Shown here: piece by piece, positions 41,001-49,561 of the stretch
Position numbering within the stretch: position 1 is the first letter of the stretch
Layout: every line of letters starts with the position of its first letter
Assembly (NCBI GenBank): GCA_947561715.1
Contig: OX387205.1
Location: 15,133,001 to 15,197,000, forward strand
Length of the DNA stretch: 64,000 nucleotides
Reading direction: 5' to 3'
Source: Ascidia mentula
Taxonomy: Eukaryota > Chordata > Ascidiacea > Phlebobranchia > Ascidiidae
Position numbers and translations under genes: made by a program
The notes under the pieces: model-generated
The model's input: the letters and a program-made list of their open reading frames with translations, nothing else
What the model was told of the DNA's origin: nothing
Database searches by the model: none

Positions 41001-42847
41001 AAAAAAAATAAAAAAACGTGACGTATTTGATTCAACCTTGTCATTTACTCGAAGGATGTTTGGAACAATTGGATCGCTCTTCGGTCCTGTATTCGACTTT
41101 CCTCTCATCTTGGGAGGTAGAGCCGGAGGTTGATCTGCATTGAAATCATCCGCGCTTCTTGCTTTGAGGATTGAATCATCGAAATCCTCTTCAGGAACAA
41201 CATCTTCCATCGGGACTTCTAAAACAAAGGAAGACAATATATAAGCATTCGAGAATAACAAGTGTGTTTGTTTCGTCACAGCGTTGCTATGGTGCCTCAA
41301 ACAAAATAGAATCGGAAGTTTGAGAAACGATTGATTTCAGTAATTTTACCAGCAACGATTAATGACGAAGTGAAGTATAGGTTGTTATGTCATAAAAGAG
41401 TGAAGAAATCAACAATTTAAATTGACTCGGAAACTTTAATGGTTTAATCTCTGCCCATGATAATATTTTGCTTCATTTCTATTTAAATTTGTCATGTTTA
41501 TCTTTGGAAATTTGACTTATTTTACGACATCTTTCAAGGAAGTTATTTCATTATTATTACAAGAAGGCTCATCCGACAATAATATTGATAAACATCAACG
41601 TTTCGGTTAATCTGCAGCAGACTACATCAGGATGTGATTAAATAAATGGGTGCATAGAACATAAAAATCACATTTATTTCTTTATTATTCGGAATAAAGT
41701 GTATTTTCCAACTCACCTTGAGGTTTCTCGAGTTGTTGCTGTTTCTCTCTTTCTTCCAAAGCTCTCTTCAAACACTGAGCCAAGTCCTCATCATCATCCC
41801 CACCTGGCGGAGCCTCCTCCGGCTGTTGTCTAATCACTAGAGGGCCAGAATCCTCATCATCCGACGATAAGCTGCTGGAGGAGTCGGAATCGTAGTTGTT
41901 TCCATGGAGATCATCATCTACTGGTTGACTCGCTTCTTCCTCTTGTTGATGGGGATCTTGGCTTGGAATTTCCGGAGGTTGCAGATCAGCTTCAGGTTCC
42001 TCACTCCTCTGTGGGTCTGGATGCTCCTCGTTGTTAGGGGTGATGTTATTTTGCTCATTGTCCTCTTCAGGGAGGTCTTGATCAATTCTCTCCTCATCAT
42101 CATCTCCATCCTTTTCCTGATCTTCCACATTAGGATCCATCTTATGATCCTCTTCAGGTACTCCTGATCCTTCCTCTTGATGTAGATCCTCAATCTCATC
42201 ATCTTCCGGTATCTCCTCATGTGGGATTTTTTCCTCCTCTTCTTCTGACTCCGAGTTGATACCAGGATTATCGGTAGGTGGCGCCACCGGCTCATCAATA
42301 TGATCATCTTCTGACTCGGAGGAAGATGAACTGGATTCGGATGAAGATGTTTTGTCGTCATTGTCTTCCGTCTCTGATTCCGCTTCTTCCTCAGGAATAA
42401 TATCATCTTTATCGTCTGGTAACATTGCAAATGTATTAAATATTTAACAACAACACGAGTGAGCATTTGGTTTTGGTGGTTAAAGTTAAGAAACAAAACG
42501 TTGTCGTTACAAATATAAGAGTCTGGTTCAAGTTTTGCATAGAAACAATTTTGTTATACTTTGTGTAGTTTCATCTTGATCTTGTTTATCACCAGGCGTC
42601 ACTGGAGGATTGTTTGGTTCTTCATCTTTTTGATCAAGTTCTTCACCAGGCGATGGATCCTGGAATGAAATAGACTCATTATTCTCCACATGTAATGCTT
42701 TCAACGTTTAGAGGTAAATTTAATGATAATCAATATAAGAATTTAACCAATTGGACAAATGTGGCAATGGATTTTTTTTCAAATTTCTGTGCCGCGTAGT
42801 ACCCATAGAAACCGACTTACATCTGCGATATTTGCGTGGAGATCCAT
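32686..42847 (-). CDS. Tetraspanin with a ~1,060-residue disordered N-terminal extension
   Basis: Twenty-six exons, all phase-compatible, sum to 3,909 bases (1,302 residues plus stop). Exons from the 5' end: 42821-42847, 42560-42659, 41717-42415, 41049-41218, 40618-40752, 40306-40388, 39524-39682, 39193-39340, 39096-39133, 38507-38656, 38260-38380, 38071-38155, 37823-37931, 37321-37606, 36884-37093, 36502-36652, 35935-36199, 35574-35669, 35435-35508, 34939-35066, 34499-34683, 33719-33809, 33526-33662, 33371-33440, 33244-33265, 32686-32855. The start is MDLHANIAD, split after codon 9. Residues about 10-340 are Asp/Glu/Ser-rich, about 340-1,035 low-complexity and Pro/Gln-rich, and about 1,060-1,302 a four-pass tetraspanin. 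No domain was recognised in the extension. By tetraspanin topology it would be cytoplasmic. Least certain joins: the donor at 39,524 (AG|GTGTGG) and whether the tetraspanin also has its own promoter. Confidence 0.78.
32931..32972. repeat. Direct duplication of a 22-bp unit
   Basis: GGTTCGTTGTCATGACA occurs twice in immediate succession with a 22-bp period. It lies in the last intron of the tetraspanin gene, close to the final acceptor. No function is implied. Confidence 0.7.
33960..34027 (+). pseudogene. Eroded initiator tRNA-Met (CAT)
   Basis: From GCGTGCTGGGCCCATAACCC onward the sequence matches the 3' two-thirds of a eukaryotic initiator tRNA-Met as I remember it: anticodon stem CTGGG/CCCAG around loop CCCATAA, variable region, T-arm GATGG/CCATC with the A-type loop ATCGAAA, and the acceptor 3' strand CTCTGCT plus A. 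The 5' part does not fit: AGCTTTG pairs poorly with CTCTGCT and the D-arm is about five bases short. It is one base upstream of a tRNA-His and antisense within a tetraspanin intron. Confidence 0.75.
34029..34102 (+). tRNA. tRNA-His (GTG)
   Basis: Complete 74-base cloverleaf. Acceptor GCTGTGA pairs with TCACAGC, followed by discriminator A. Anticodon stem TCACG/CGTGA encloses loop TTGTGGC with anticodon GTG. T-arm CCAGG TTCGAAT CCTGG is perfect. The D-arm (GTATATAGTGGTTAGTAC) looks slightly longer than usual. CCA is not encoded, as normal for eukaryotes. It lies antisense in the intron between tetraspanin exons 34,499-34,683 and 33,719-33,809. Confidence 0.93.
35150..35388. mobile_element. Possible hAT-type miniature element
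   Basis: The right end, read on the minus strand, begins ACAGGGGTCACCAAACTTTT, very like the CAGGGGTC(A/G)(C/G)CAAC termini of many hAT elements. A weaker inverted counterpart (CAAGGTCATCAAACTATTGA) sits near 35,157, with AT-rich DNA between. No clear 8-bp target duplication was found. It is in an intron of the tetraspanin gene. Confidence 0.35.
39363..39430 (+). mobile_element. hAT-like terminal fragment
   Basis: ACAGGGGTCAGCAACTTTTC followed by GGGCCAG and GGCCGGCCAG is the typical start of hAT-derived repeats. No matching opposite end was identified nearby, so only a fragment is called. It lies in a tetraspanin intron. Confidence 0.4.
39891..39940 (-). repeat. Worn relative of the hammerhead-bearing element
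   Basis: GTAAGCTGCAGACAGATGGC followed by CACT is nearly identical to the arm of the element at 47,591-47,742. Read on the minus strand it contains the 3' half of the ribozyme (stem III loop TGGCCAT, CTGTC cleavage site, stem I strand), but the GAAAC box reads GATAG and the CTGATGA box is lost. It is in a tetraspanin intron (sense strand). Confidence 0.75.
41599..41630 (-). repeat. Hammerhead-like relic motif
   Basis: On the minus strand the sequence reads CTGATGT, a GTCTGCTGCAGAT hairpin, then CCGAAACGTTG. It has the layout of a degenerate hammerhead core with stem II and the GAAAC box, but the first box is altered in its last base. No stem I was seen. It lies in an intron of the tetraspanin gene. 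Confidence 0.4.
41717..42415 (-). CDS. Poly-acidic/serine exon of the long tetraspanin
   Basis: This is the largest exon of the gene (233 residues) and almost entirely Asp, Glu, Ser, Pro and Gln, with runs such as SSSESSSSSSESEDD and SESEEEEEK. It ends in a short helix-prone segment (LAQCLKRALEEREKQQQ) before a GTGAGT donor. Such sequence is expected to be unfolded and rich in casein-kinase-2 sites. Two long plus-strand frames over the same bases are mirror shadows. Acidic low-complexity frames can occur by chance, but this one is bounded by consensus splice sites in matching phase on both sides. Confidence 0.75.
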
Positions 42848-43759
42848 TTCAAGTCGTCCACCAGAATGGCTGGTTCATACACAATATATATTGCTATGGT
42901 TTGCTTAATATCTGTTGCAAAGGTAAACAAACAGATGTGGAGTAGTTAAACATCTTCTATTCTGTTCACCAGGTCATATAGTGATTAGTTTTCCACTAAA
43001 CTGATTCATGTATGTCACGTGACATAGGTGAAAGCCTGACAGTCTCGTCCTCAAACTGATATTGAAGACTTTCAAATAAAATAAAAATACTGAACAACCA
43101 AATCAACACAATGCAAACTCTATCCAAGTCCTTCAATTAAATATCGTGTGTATCCCTTACTAGTTCACCTGTTTACCATTGGAATTATAACTGGATGATT
43201 TAAAGCTAGAGATTCACTGTGAACTACAACGCAACTGGTCGTTACGCGGAATGCTTCTCGTCAAACCCGTTCCAATCTTTGCCCTTGGGGCTTTTAACCT
43301 GACGCGTTCTGGTTGGGCCACATAATCGACGCGATGCCGCATTGTTTCGTCACAAGGCAATGTTAACCATCGTCGTCAACACTTGCTCATTGTGACGTTG
43401 TATCCGGTTGTTTAACCATTTCTTTAAACCCCTGAAATGGTTCAATATTTTTGCTGCTTTACATAGTGTTGGAATATCACGTGATGGTCGTTGAAAAGTG
43501 CATTGGTTTATTGTTACGTCACAATTATCGAGTTCTTACAACCGACAAAAAAGTTTTTCGGTATTATGAATGGGATTCGTCAGATTAATGACTCACTTTG
43601 ACCTTCACAATATCACGGTTACAACGAACACTCTTGTACAATGTTGCTTACATGCTGCTCGGACAAACTTCTTAAAATGCTAACCATGCACCACTGATAA
43701 TACCTAATACAACTATACCAATGAGCTGGTATATACAAACCAAATCATCACAAATAAGT
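42848..43759. other. Intergenic: tetraspanin 5' side to BOLL 3' side
   Basis: About 0.9 kb between the tetraspanin start codon and the BOLL polyadenylation signal. It must hold the tetraspanin promoter and any 5' untranslated sequence. Palindromic TCACGTGA-like sites occur near 43,016 and 43,486. No further exon was recognised. Confidence 0.5.
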
Positions 43760-43765
43760 TTTATT
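43760..43765 (-). terminator. Candidate polyadenylation signal for BOLL
   Basis: Minus-strand AATAAA about 390 bases past the BOLL stop codon, in an otherwise non-coding stretch, which would give a 3' untranslated region of ordinary length. Confidence 0.4.
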
Positions 43766-44153
43766 TACAAACAGAACAGAACCAACAACAGAAACGAACG
43801 AAACGAAACAATAGTCGTCGAACGAACCCTGGAAACTGACAAATGAACCCAAATGTTAACTTCAACCCAAAACTTACCTCAAGTATAAGATCTATGAAGA
43901 TAGGAAAATATCGTTATCGATTCGGAGATACAAATATAGATATATCAAAGATTTCGCGAATGATAAAACGTATATGCTAGGTGAGAAATGAATAGTGCAA
44001 AAAAACGTTTCGCAAGGTTCGGAAACATAGGGGGGTCGCGCGTCGGACGTTGTCGTGACAACGCGCAAAAAAATCGAAAGTCTATGTACAAAAATCGCGC
44101 TCCATAAAGAAAACAGCGACATCGCGTTGTCCATTATGTCGTCACGAATATGT

Positions 44154-47100
44154 TCATTGTTGTTGGTTGATGGAGGGGTGGGATTGGACGTGGGTAACTT
44201 GTTGTTGTTGTTCGGGGGTTAGGGGCGGGGTCAGGATGTCGTTCTCTGTCTTCACGACCCCCTGTATCATACTGGGGGGGACCTCCTGACCCTCCTGGAT
44301 CATGATGGGATTGTAGTGGGTTTGCGGGACTTCCCCTACACCCACATAATGCTGGGTTTGTACTTTTATTTGTTGGGGGGGAGGGTTGGCGTAAATCGCT
44401 GTTTGAAGCTGCATAAAAACCACAGTATGTTTACGTCATCAAACGTCACATTTGGTGCATGACGTCATGGTTTAAATAAAACTTGCCTGTTGTGTTTGGA
44501 TTGTAGCTGGTTGGACGTATGTTGTGGCGGCGTTCTGAGGTGCAATCATGCGTATCGTCTGAGGCTGTGCCGGTTGCTAGGTAACATCAAAGTTATTATT
44601 CATGGATGTAAAATTACAGACTTCTGTGCATTAAATATGTGCAAAAGATCCACAATAATCAGCTGAAGACAGGTGCACACACTGTTTCGACCTGTAACGT
44701 CTCATCAGTACAGCTGTTGACTGTGGCACTGTGGTTTATACACTGGCACTAACAAGCACGATGGCCATAGTGCGCTCCACGGTGGTTCGTCTCTGTTGTT
44801 CGGTACTCGGTACCCAACGGATCGACGTTGACCGAAAGTGGAAATGCGTCTGCCCGCTAGTGTAAAAGCTAGCCTGTGCCACAGTCACCAGCTGCACTGA
44901 TGAAACCTTACATGTCGAAATTATATTTATATGACGTCAGTATTGTTACGTCACCTCTTGATGTGGGATGAATTGCTTCTCCTGCTGGTGTGCTATGGCG
45001 CCATCTGACGGACGTGTTGGTGCGTTCACAGACTGTTGAAATATCAACATTAGTAAAATACATAAATATTCCTTCGCGCGAATAATACAAAAAAGGTAGG
45101 TTTTGTAAATAAAATCGTATTTTCTAAAGAGTTTTAACAAAATTTAATAACATAGGCTCTGGGGCGATCTACAATTACCGCCACAGGTTGGGGAGTTACG
45201 ACTGCAGCGGAGCGTGGAATGACGTAACCGCCAGCTGATAAGGCGGGGGTTGCCATGGGAACAACGTTAACTTGCTCCACAGGATGTGTTGTTGAGGGGG
45301 CGATGATTTGACCGCAAGCTCCAGGGATCTGAGGGAATAACAATGTACTTGTAGGAAGGAGACCTTTTTTATTTTATTTACAAACGACATCCAAGATTAC
45401 TATGAGGCAATCTTTCCTTTAAACAATATTGCACAACTAACGATATGGAAAGGTTATCTTATAAAATATTTTACTGATCCCAATTCGTCTAATCCCGAAG
45501 TTATTTTTGCATATTTTGCTATCATGCGCCACCAAGTGGCCAACAAGTATGAAATTTATTTTTATCATCAGGTTTTTGATTTTCCAACAAACTGACCGGT
45601 GTATGATTCCACGGCAAATGCACAGTGTTGTAAGGTTGAGTTTGGTAGGCATAACTTGTGTAATGGTTTGTTACTGGTTGGTAAGGCGCACCATTGTAAG
45701 CCATCACGTGACTGTGCGTAAAAGGCTGCAAAGAAATATTTTAAACGTTATTCTGAAAGATTCATTCCTGGACCAATCAGGAAGCAGTTTCCATGGCAAT
45801 TTTGTCGATTGCGTTTTTATCTCGGGTTCTTATCCCACATTCTTGTGATTATGTTGGTTTTAAACTGCCTTGTTCTATGTTTTTAGCGATACTGATGATG
45901 CCCAAACACAAGCGAAATTTATTTAGCAATTAAAAACCTTGTAAAACACACGACTTACATTTCAACACAAAGATTGTTATAACTGTTACTAATTCTTTGT
46001 TGGCAAAAAAGTCAGGAGAGTTTGTAAATGTAAACTCATACCTTATACAGAACACATTTAATTCGTGTACATTTTGGTCATGAATAAACCTTTTTAGCGC
46101 CACCAGCACCAGTTAACCAGTTTTGAACAAGCAACAGCAACAATAGCCTCGTTATGTTACCTGTGGTTGTTGTAGGGAGGCCACCACAGGAGATGCCGGT
46201 GCGAAGTAAGTTATTCCGTTTTGGTTTGTGTACGATGCGTAACCTCCCGGATGTAGAATCCAACTTCCTGGGGGTGGAGGAACGTGGATATCTGGGTTGA
46301 AAGCAACGGATTATTATCACGTATTGGTTAAAGATGTCGTCCATTATTCGACACTGAATCTACAGCTCGTGATTTGTGTTCGGCCGCGAAATACGACACG
46401 CAGGTAGTTCAACTTGCAACAAACAACAACACACAAAACAGAAATAAATGCGTGGATATAATCAACACAAATTAATTATTTTGTCAATTTATTTATAAAA
46501 CCTTAGCTTTTTGCATTGCTAACCTATAGCTTACCTTTAGGAAAGCAGACTTGTTGCTTTCTGATCGCTTGCCCAATGTTCAACTTCTTCCCATTTAAAT
46601 ACAAACAATCCTCCTGGAATGTAAAATTGCAATGCGAAAATATATTTTGTGTAAAAAACTGTTTCGGACATCTATGTTCAGTTAACATGTAATCAACGGT
46701 GACGTAATAACAACCATTGTATCAATAAAATGAATATGACTATATGAGATAATCGAGTTTCACCTTTTCTCGAACCTTGTTAGCTTCCTCCGCGCTTTCA
46801 AACGTCACAAACCCATATCTAGAACGTGAAGTTGTGAATTCGAGGTTTCTAATTAGAATTATCTCCAAAAATATGACTACAATTATCTGTTGAGACGTTT
46901 AAATGGAAAAGTGCGTTAATGTTATAAAACACCTCCTGTACTATGAAAAAGCGACCAGTTGGTAACCGAGATTATTCATAAACACAAAACTAACAATCCT
47001 CTAATAAAAATTTTTTTATTAAAACAGTAACACAGGTAAAAGTAATATCAGCGTGTTACCCTTTGGATATATCGGCTCTGTCTCTGATAATCTTCGTATC

Positions 47101-48269
47101 GCGAACTACTCCGAATGCACAAAAGAATTTCTGCAAATCTTCCTCTCTAGTCTGCCAACATAAACAACCTTGTGACGTCACAATATTTTGTTTAACATTT
47201 TTCAATATATAATTTCTACTGGTTTTGCTGTATTTGTTAAGTTAAACGTAGCTACAAAGAATAATAATGAGTTTAAGCAAGGGTAATATAGTATGAAAAT
47301 ATTTGGGTGGTTAACGGATTAAATTTTTACCTTGAAATCGATTCCACCAACAAATATTCGGTTTGGAATAACCGTTCCATATCTTGGGTAGTTGTTCAAA
47401 TTGTTAATTGGGGGTGCTGGGCTTCCAGCAAACACATGCGAATCAAGAGGTTGCTGCTGCTGAAAGTTTCACGTAAATAATATATTGAGCTAAAGGAAAT
47501 GATATTTCCACCAAACAGATTTAACTGCTGCGTTGCGTGCATTCTCATACAACATAATAACTGTCAAGCAATGTGGAGCCAATAATATGAATTGTGTATA
47601 AGCTGCAGACAGATGGCCACTGTTTCGACCTAAAAGGTCTCATGCCATTTGGTCAGCAAAGTCATCTTATAGTCACACCAGCTGCACTGATGAGATCTTT
47701 TAGGTCGAAACAGTGGCCATCTGTCTGCAGCTTATACACAATAATAATTGTTTTTTGAAGAAGGGGGAAAATTGCAACAAAACTTTTGTGTGTTAAGCTC
47801 TAACCGAAGTTTACCTGCTGGACAGGTTTAAAGTAATGAGTGTGCATCTGACGTTCCTTTTCGTTCATCTCCAATTCCGTTCCATTCTACACATAATAGC
47901 GGATACAGTTACACCTTATACACACACAACGATAATGAGAATGTTTGCTGCCAAATTGTATGACTTTCTCCTGGATTAAAATTCACCTTGACTGGAATAT
48001 AAGAGCTGGACGCTGGAACGCCGCTCATTGGATATTCCTTGTATTCGTGGCAATATGACTCCTGCAAAAACCCGAAACTTTCTGTCACTATACAAAGAAG
48101 CAGCAGTTTTACATGGCGGCCGAACGATGTAATTGCTACGATGCTTTCGCCTGCTTGGTAATAAACACTGCTGGTTATCACCATTAGTTCCTGTGCGTAA
48201 CGCTTATTGCCACAAACGTAAAAAGCTTCGACGTTAAACTGTAAACAGTATGAACTGTCATCTCACCAT
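44154..48269 (-). CDS. BOLL: Boule-like (DAZ family) RNA-binding protein
   Basis: Exons from the 5' end: 48267-48269 (the ATG alone), 47987-48061, 47815-47886, 47331-47459, 47060-47151, 46764-46818, 46535-46613, 46161-46291, 45597-45725, 45179-45328, 44955-45032, 44487-44576, 44154-44408; all phases agree, giving about 445 residues. RRM at about residues 75-165: GTVIPNRIFVGGIDFK (RNP2 IFVGG), then SKGYGFVTF (RNP1), then LNIGQAIRKQQV. The IPNRIFVGGIDFK and LNIG.AIRKQQV stretches are hallmarks of Boule rather than other RRM proteins. A Gln/Pro/Tyr-rich tail follows (MAYNGAPYQPVTNHY is DAZ-motif-like). Family role: germline translational regulator needed for meiosis, mainly sperm. The tail makes it much longer than human BOLL (about 283 residues from memory). 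The intron after 44,487 has a GC donor (CAG|GCAAGT). The one-codon first exon is a proposal; the internal Met of MSGVPASSSY is an alternative start. Confidence 0.9.
44661..44715 (-). ncRNA. Type I hammerhead ribozyme, sense in a BOLL intron
   Basis: Read on the minus strand: AGCTGTA (stem I), CTGATGA, GAC-GTTACAG-GTC (stem II), GAA, ACAG-TGTGTGCAC-CTGT (stem III), C as the cleavage-site base, then TTCAGCT (stem I partner, one mismatch). All core bases of the hammerhead consensus are present, including the 15.1-16.1 A-U pair and C17. The strand is that of BOLL transcription, so the BOLL pre-mRNA should contain it within an intron. Stem II has only three base pairs, so activity in cells is uncertain. 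Confidence 0.8.
44890..44921 (+). repeat. Truncated hammerhead arm
   Basis: AGCTGCACTGATGA is identical to the start of the intact ribozyme at 47,680, and GAAA follows at 44,917. Stem II is disrupted and no stem III or returning stem I strand follows. It is a broken arm of the surrounding element. Confidence 0.65.
47591..47742. mobile_element. Inverted-repeat element built from two hammerhead arms
   Basis: A 53-base left arm (47,591-47,643) and right arm (47,690-47,742) are reverse complements with one difference, separated by 46 bases. The ends read ATTGTGTATAAG...CTTATACACAAT. The right arm is most of a plus-strand hammerhead; the left arm is the matching 3' part of a minus-strand one whose CTGATGA box is lost. 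It lies in the BOLL intron between exons 47,815-47,886 and 47,331-47,459. No clear target-site duplication was found. The near identity of the arms suggests a recent insertion or arm conversion. Confidence 0.8.
47680..47732 (+). ncRNA. Complete type I hammerhead ribozyme
   Basis: Stem I 47,680-47,686 (AGCTGCA) pairs perfectly with 47,726-47,732 (TGCAGCT). CTGATGA is at 47,687-47,693. Stem II GATC/GGTC has loop TTTTA and one G-U pair. GAA is at 47,707-47,709. Stem III ACAG/CTGT (47,710-47,713 and 47,721-47,724) has loop TGGCCAT. C at 47,725 is the expected cleavage base. Every invariant core base is present. It is antisense to BOLL, so it would act only on a transcript of the plus strand. This is the best-formed copy in the window. 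Confidence 0.9.
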
Positions 48270-49109
48270 GCCTGTGTCTTTCTGTGTCTCTGCTTTCGTT
48301 AAACCTGTAGCAACATCACCTTATAAATTAATATGTACATAGTTTTGCTGTAACTATTGACCTACACCTTAGCTGCATGAATACAGCCGAAACCAAAACA
48401 CATTATAACCTAATGGTTTGGCGGGTTGTCATCTATTAAACGTAAATGAATGCAAAACACAATCTTGATCTAGCCTTGAACACTGCAGCTGTGCCTTAAT
48501 TGCAAAAAACTTTAAAACAAACAACCATACCAACTTTCTGTTGCACTATCTTAAACAGATTTTTACTATTTCTTAAAGCTCAACAGGGATGTAACTCATT
48601 ACGAAAATTTCTTTTGTTGTAGTAGCGACGTTCACAGTACTGTCTACGCGACATGCAAGAACCGCATGCAGTGGCGTCTACATTTGGCGTGTCAATCAAA
48701 CAGAAGTGCTAATGTCTACAGTGAACGTTCTGTGGCGTTCAAAAGCAAAAGGTGCCTAAACGGGCCAATGTTCGCTAATGCATTAGTCAAACTGCTGCAG
48801 GTACGGTTGGGTTTGAAAACTGATAAGTTCGACTAAAGTTTGCAATGAGTCTATGGCTGCATCTTTTGAAACGACAGAAATATTTTCTAAACGAGTGTTA
48901 CAATAACATTTGCAACTTAAACACTTTCCATCCGGTCAGTTCTTTACCATTATACGCGAACTTAATCAATATTCTTTCAGTTCAAAAACACAAGCATAAG
49001 TTTACATTTTCAACCTTTGCAACAAATTGTCACTTACCTAAAATTCCAGTGGTTGCCGAAATATTCGCACGCCCAGCAGCAAATTTCAAGTCCAACAACT
49101 TTGCAACTA

Positions 49110-49120
49110 TTGGCGCAAAA
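49110..49120. promoter_or_regulatory. E2F-like site
   Basis: TTGGCGCAAAA resembles the E2F consensus TTTSSCGC and its reverse. It is about 440 bases upstream of the RIF1 start codon. E2F control would suit a replication-timing gene; this is inference. Confidence 0.35.
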
Positions 49121-49231
49121 ATTGAACGAACAATGTATTTTGTTCTGGAATGGTTTATGCTGTCATAAAGTATCCGTGATGTCACTGGAGTTCAAGTCGC
49201 TAGAGCGAAAGTTTGTGGTTTTAGGGCCACA

Positions 49232-49242
49232 TTTGGCGCGAA
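49232..49242. promoter_or_regulatory. E2F-like site
   Basis: TTTGGCGCGAA is a very good match to the E2F consensus (TTTSGCGC). It is about 320 bases upstream of the RIF1 start codon. Confidence 0.45.
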
Positions 49243-49518
49243 TAAAACACTACACAAAAGTTACACTTTTTAATTATTTTAGCCATTCGTATGTTACAAA
49301 TGTGTTTGCGTGTATTTAATATTCGCCATAGACTTCAAGCTTATTTTTTTTTTAAATATGTGAACACGTTTTTTGTGAATGTTATTTGCACGGCCTATGC
49401 TTGCACTGTAATACAGCGAAATCCCATATTTTGTTACTAAACATTGTGTCCATTCAGCTGCTGCATGTTAAGGGTTTTTAACTAAAAGATTTCATGTGAA
49501 TTTAAAATATAAGGCTCT

Positions 49519-49535
49519 TTTTGTTTACAATTTAG
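49519..49535 (+). promoter_or_regulatory. Acceptor-like site just before the RIF1 ATG
   Basis: TTTTTGTTTACAATTTAG is a good splice acceptor ending 26 bases before the start codon. It could end a 5' untranslated intron or take a trans-spliced leader, which tunicates use. The sequence alone does not separate these. Confidence 0.4.
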
Positions 49536-49561
49536 CTGATAATGTTGTGATACGAGTTAAA

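Larger units (their letters stand above)
44650..44925. mobile_element. Hammerhead-bearing repeat element, diverged copy
   Basis: Two ribozyme-like arms face outward: a minus-strand hammerhead at 44,661-44,715 and a plus-strand partial copy at 44,890-44,921. About 170 bases separate them. The layout is the same as the shorter copy at 47,591-47,742. It sits in the BOLL intron between exons 44,955-45,032 and 44,487-44,576. No open frame is carried, so it is non-autonomous. Hammerheads are known in Penelope-like elements and in retrozyme-type small elements; which family supplied this one is not shown by the sequence. Confidence 0.65.
48270..49561. promoter_or_regulatory. Shared BOLL/RIF1 upstream region
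   Basis: BOLL (-) and RIF1 (+) start codons face away from each other across about 1.3 kb. The long plus-strand frame at 48,845-49,168 overlaps this interval but has no domain and no splice link to RIF1, so it is treated as chance. Two E2F-like sites lie in the RIF1-proximal half. Both genes probably take their promoters from this interval. Confidence 0.55.

Noticed and set aside
41904-42496. Long frames in other registers over the acidic tetraspanin exon
   Set aside because: Repetitive GAT/GAA codons keep alternative frames open; only the D/E/S frame joins in phase to neighbouring exons.
44154-44423. Reading the BOLL last exon as a separate short gene
   Set aside because: The first residues of that frame (MVFMQ) are intron; the CAG acceptor and phase link it to BOLL.
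48845-49319. Two overlapping plus-strand frames upstream of RIF1
   Set aside because: No domain, low-complexity drift, no start context or splice link to RIF1, and they overlap the E2F-like promoter sites.
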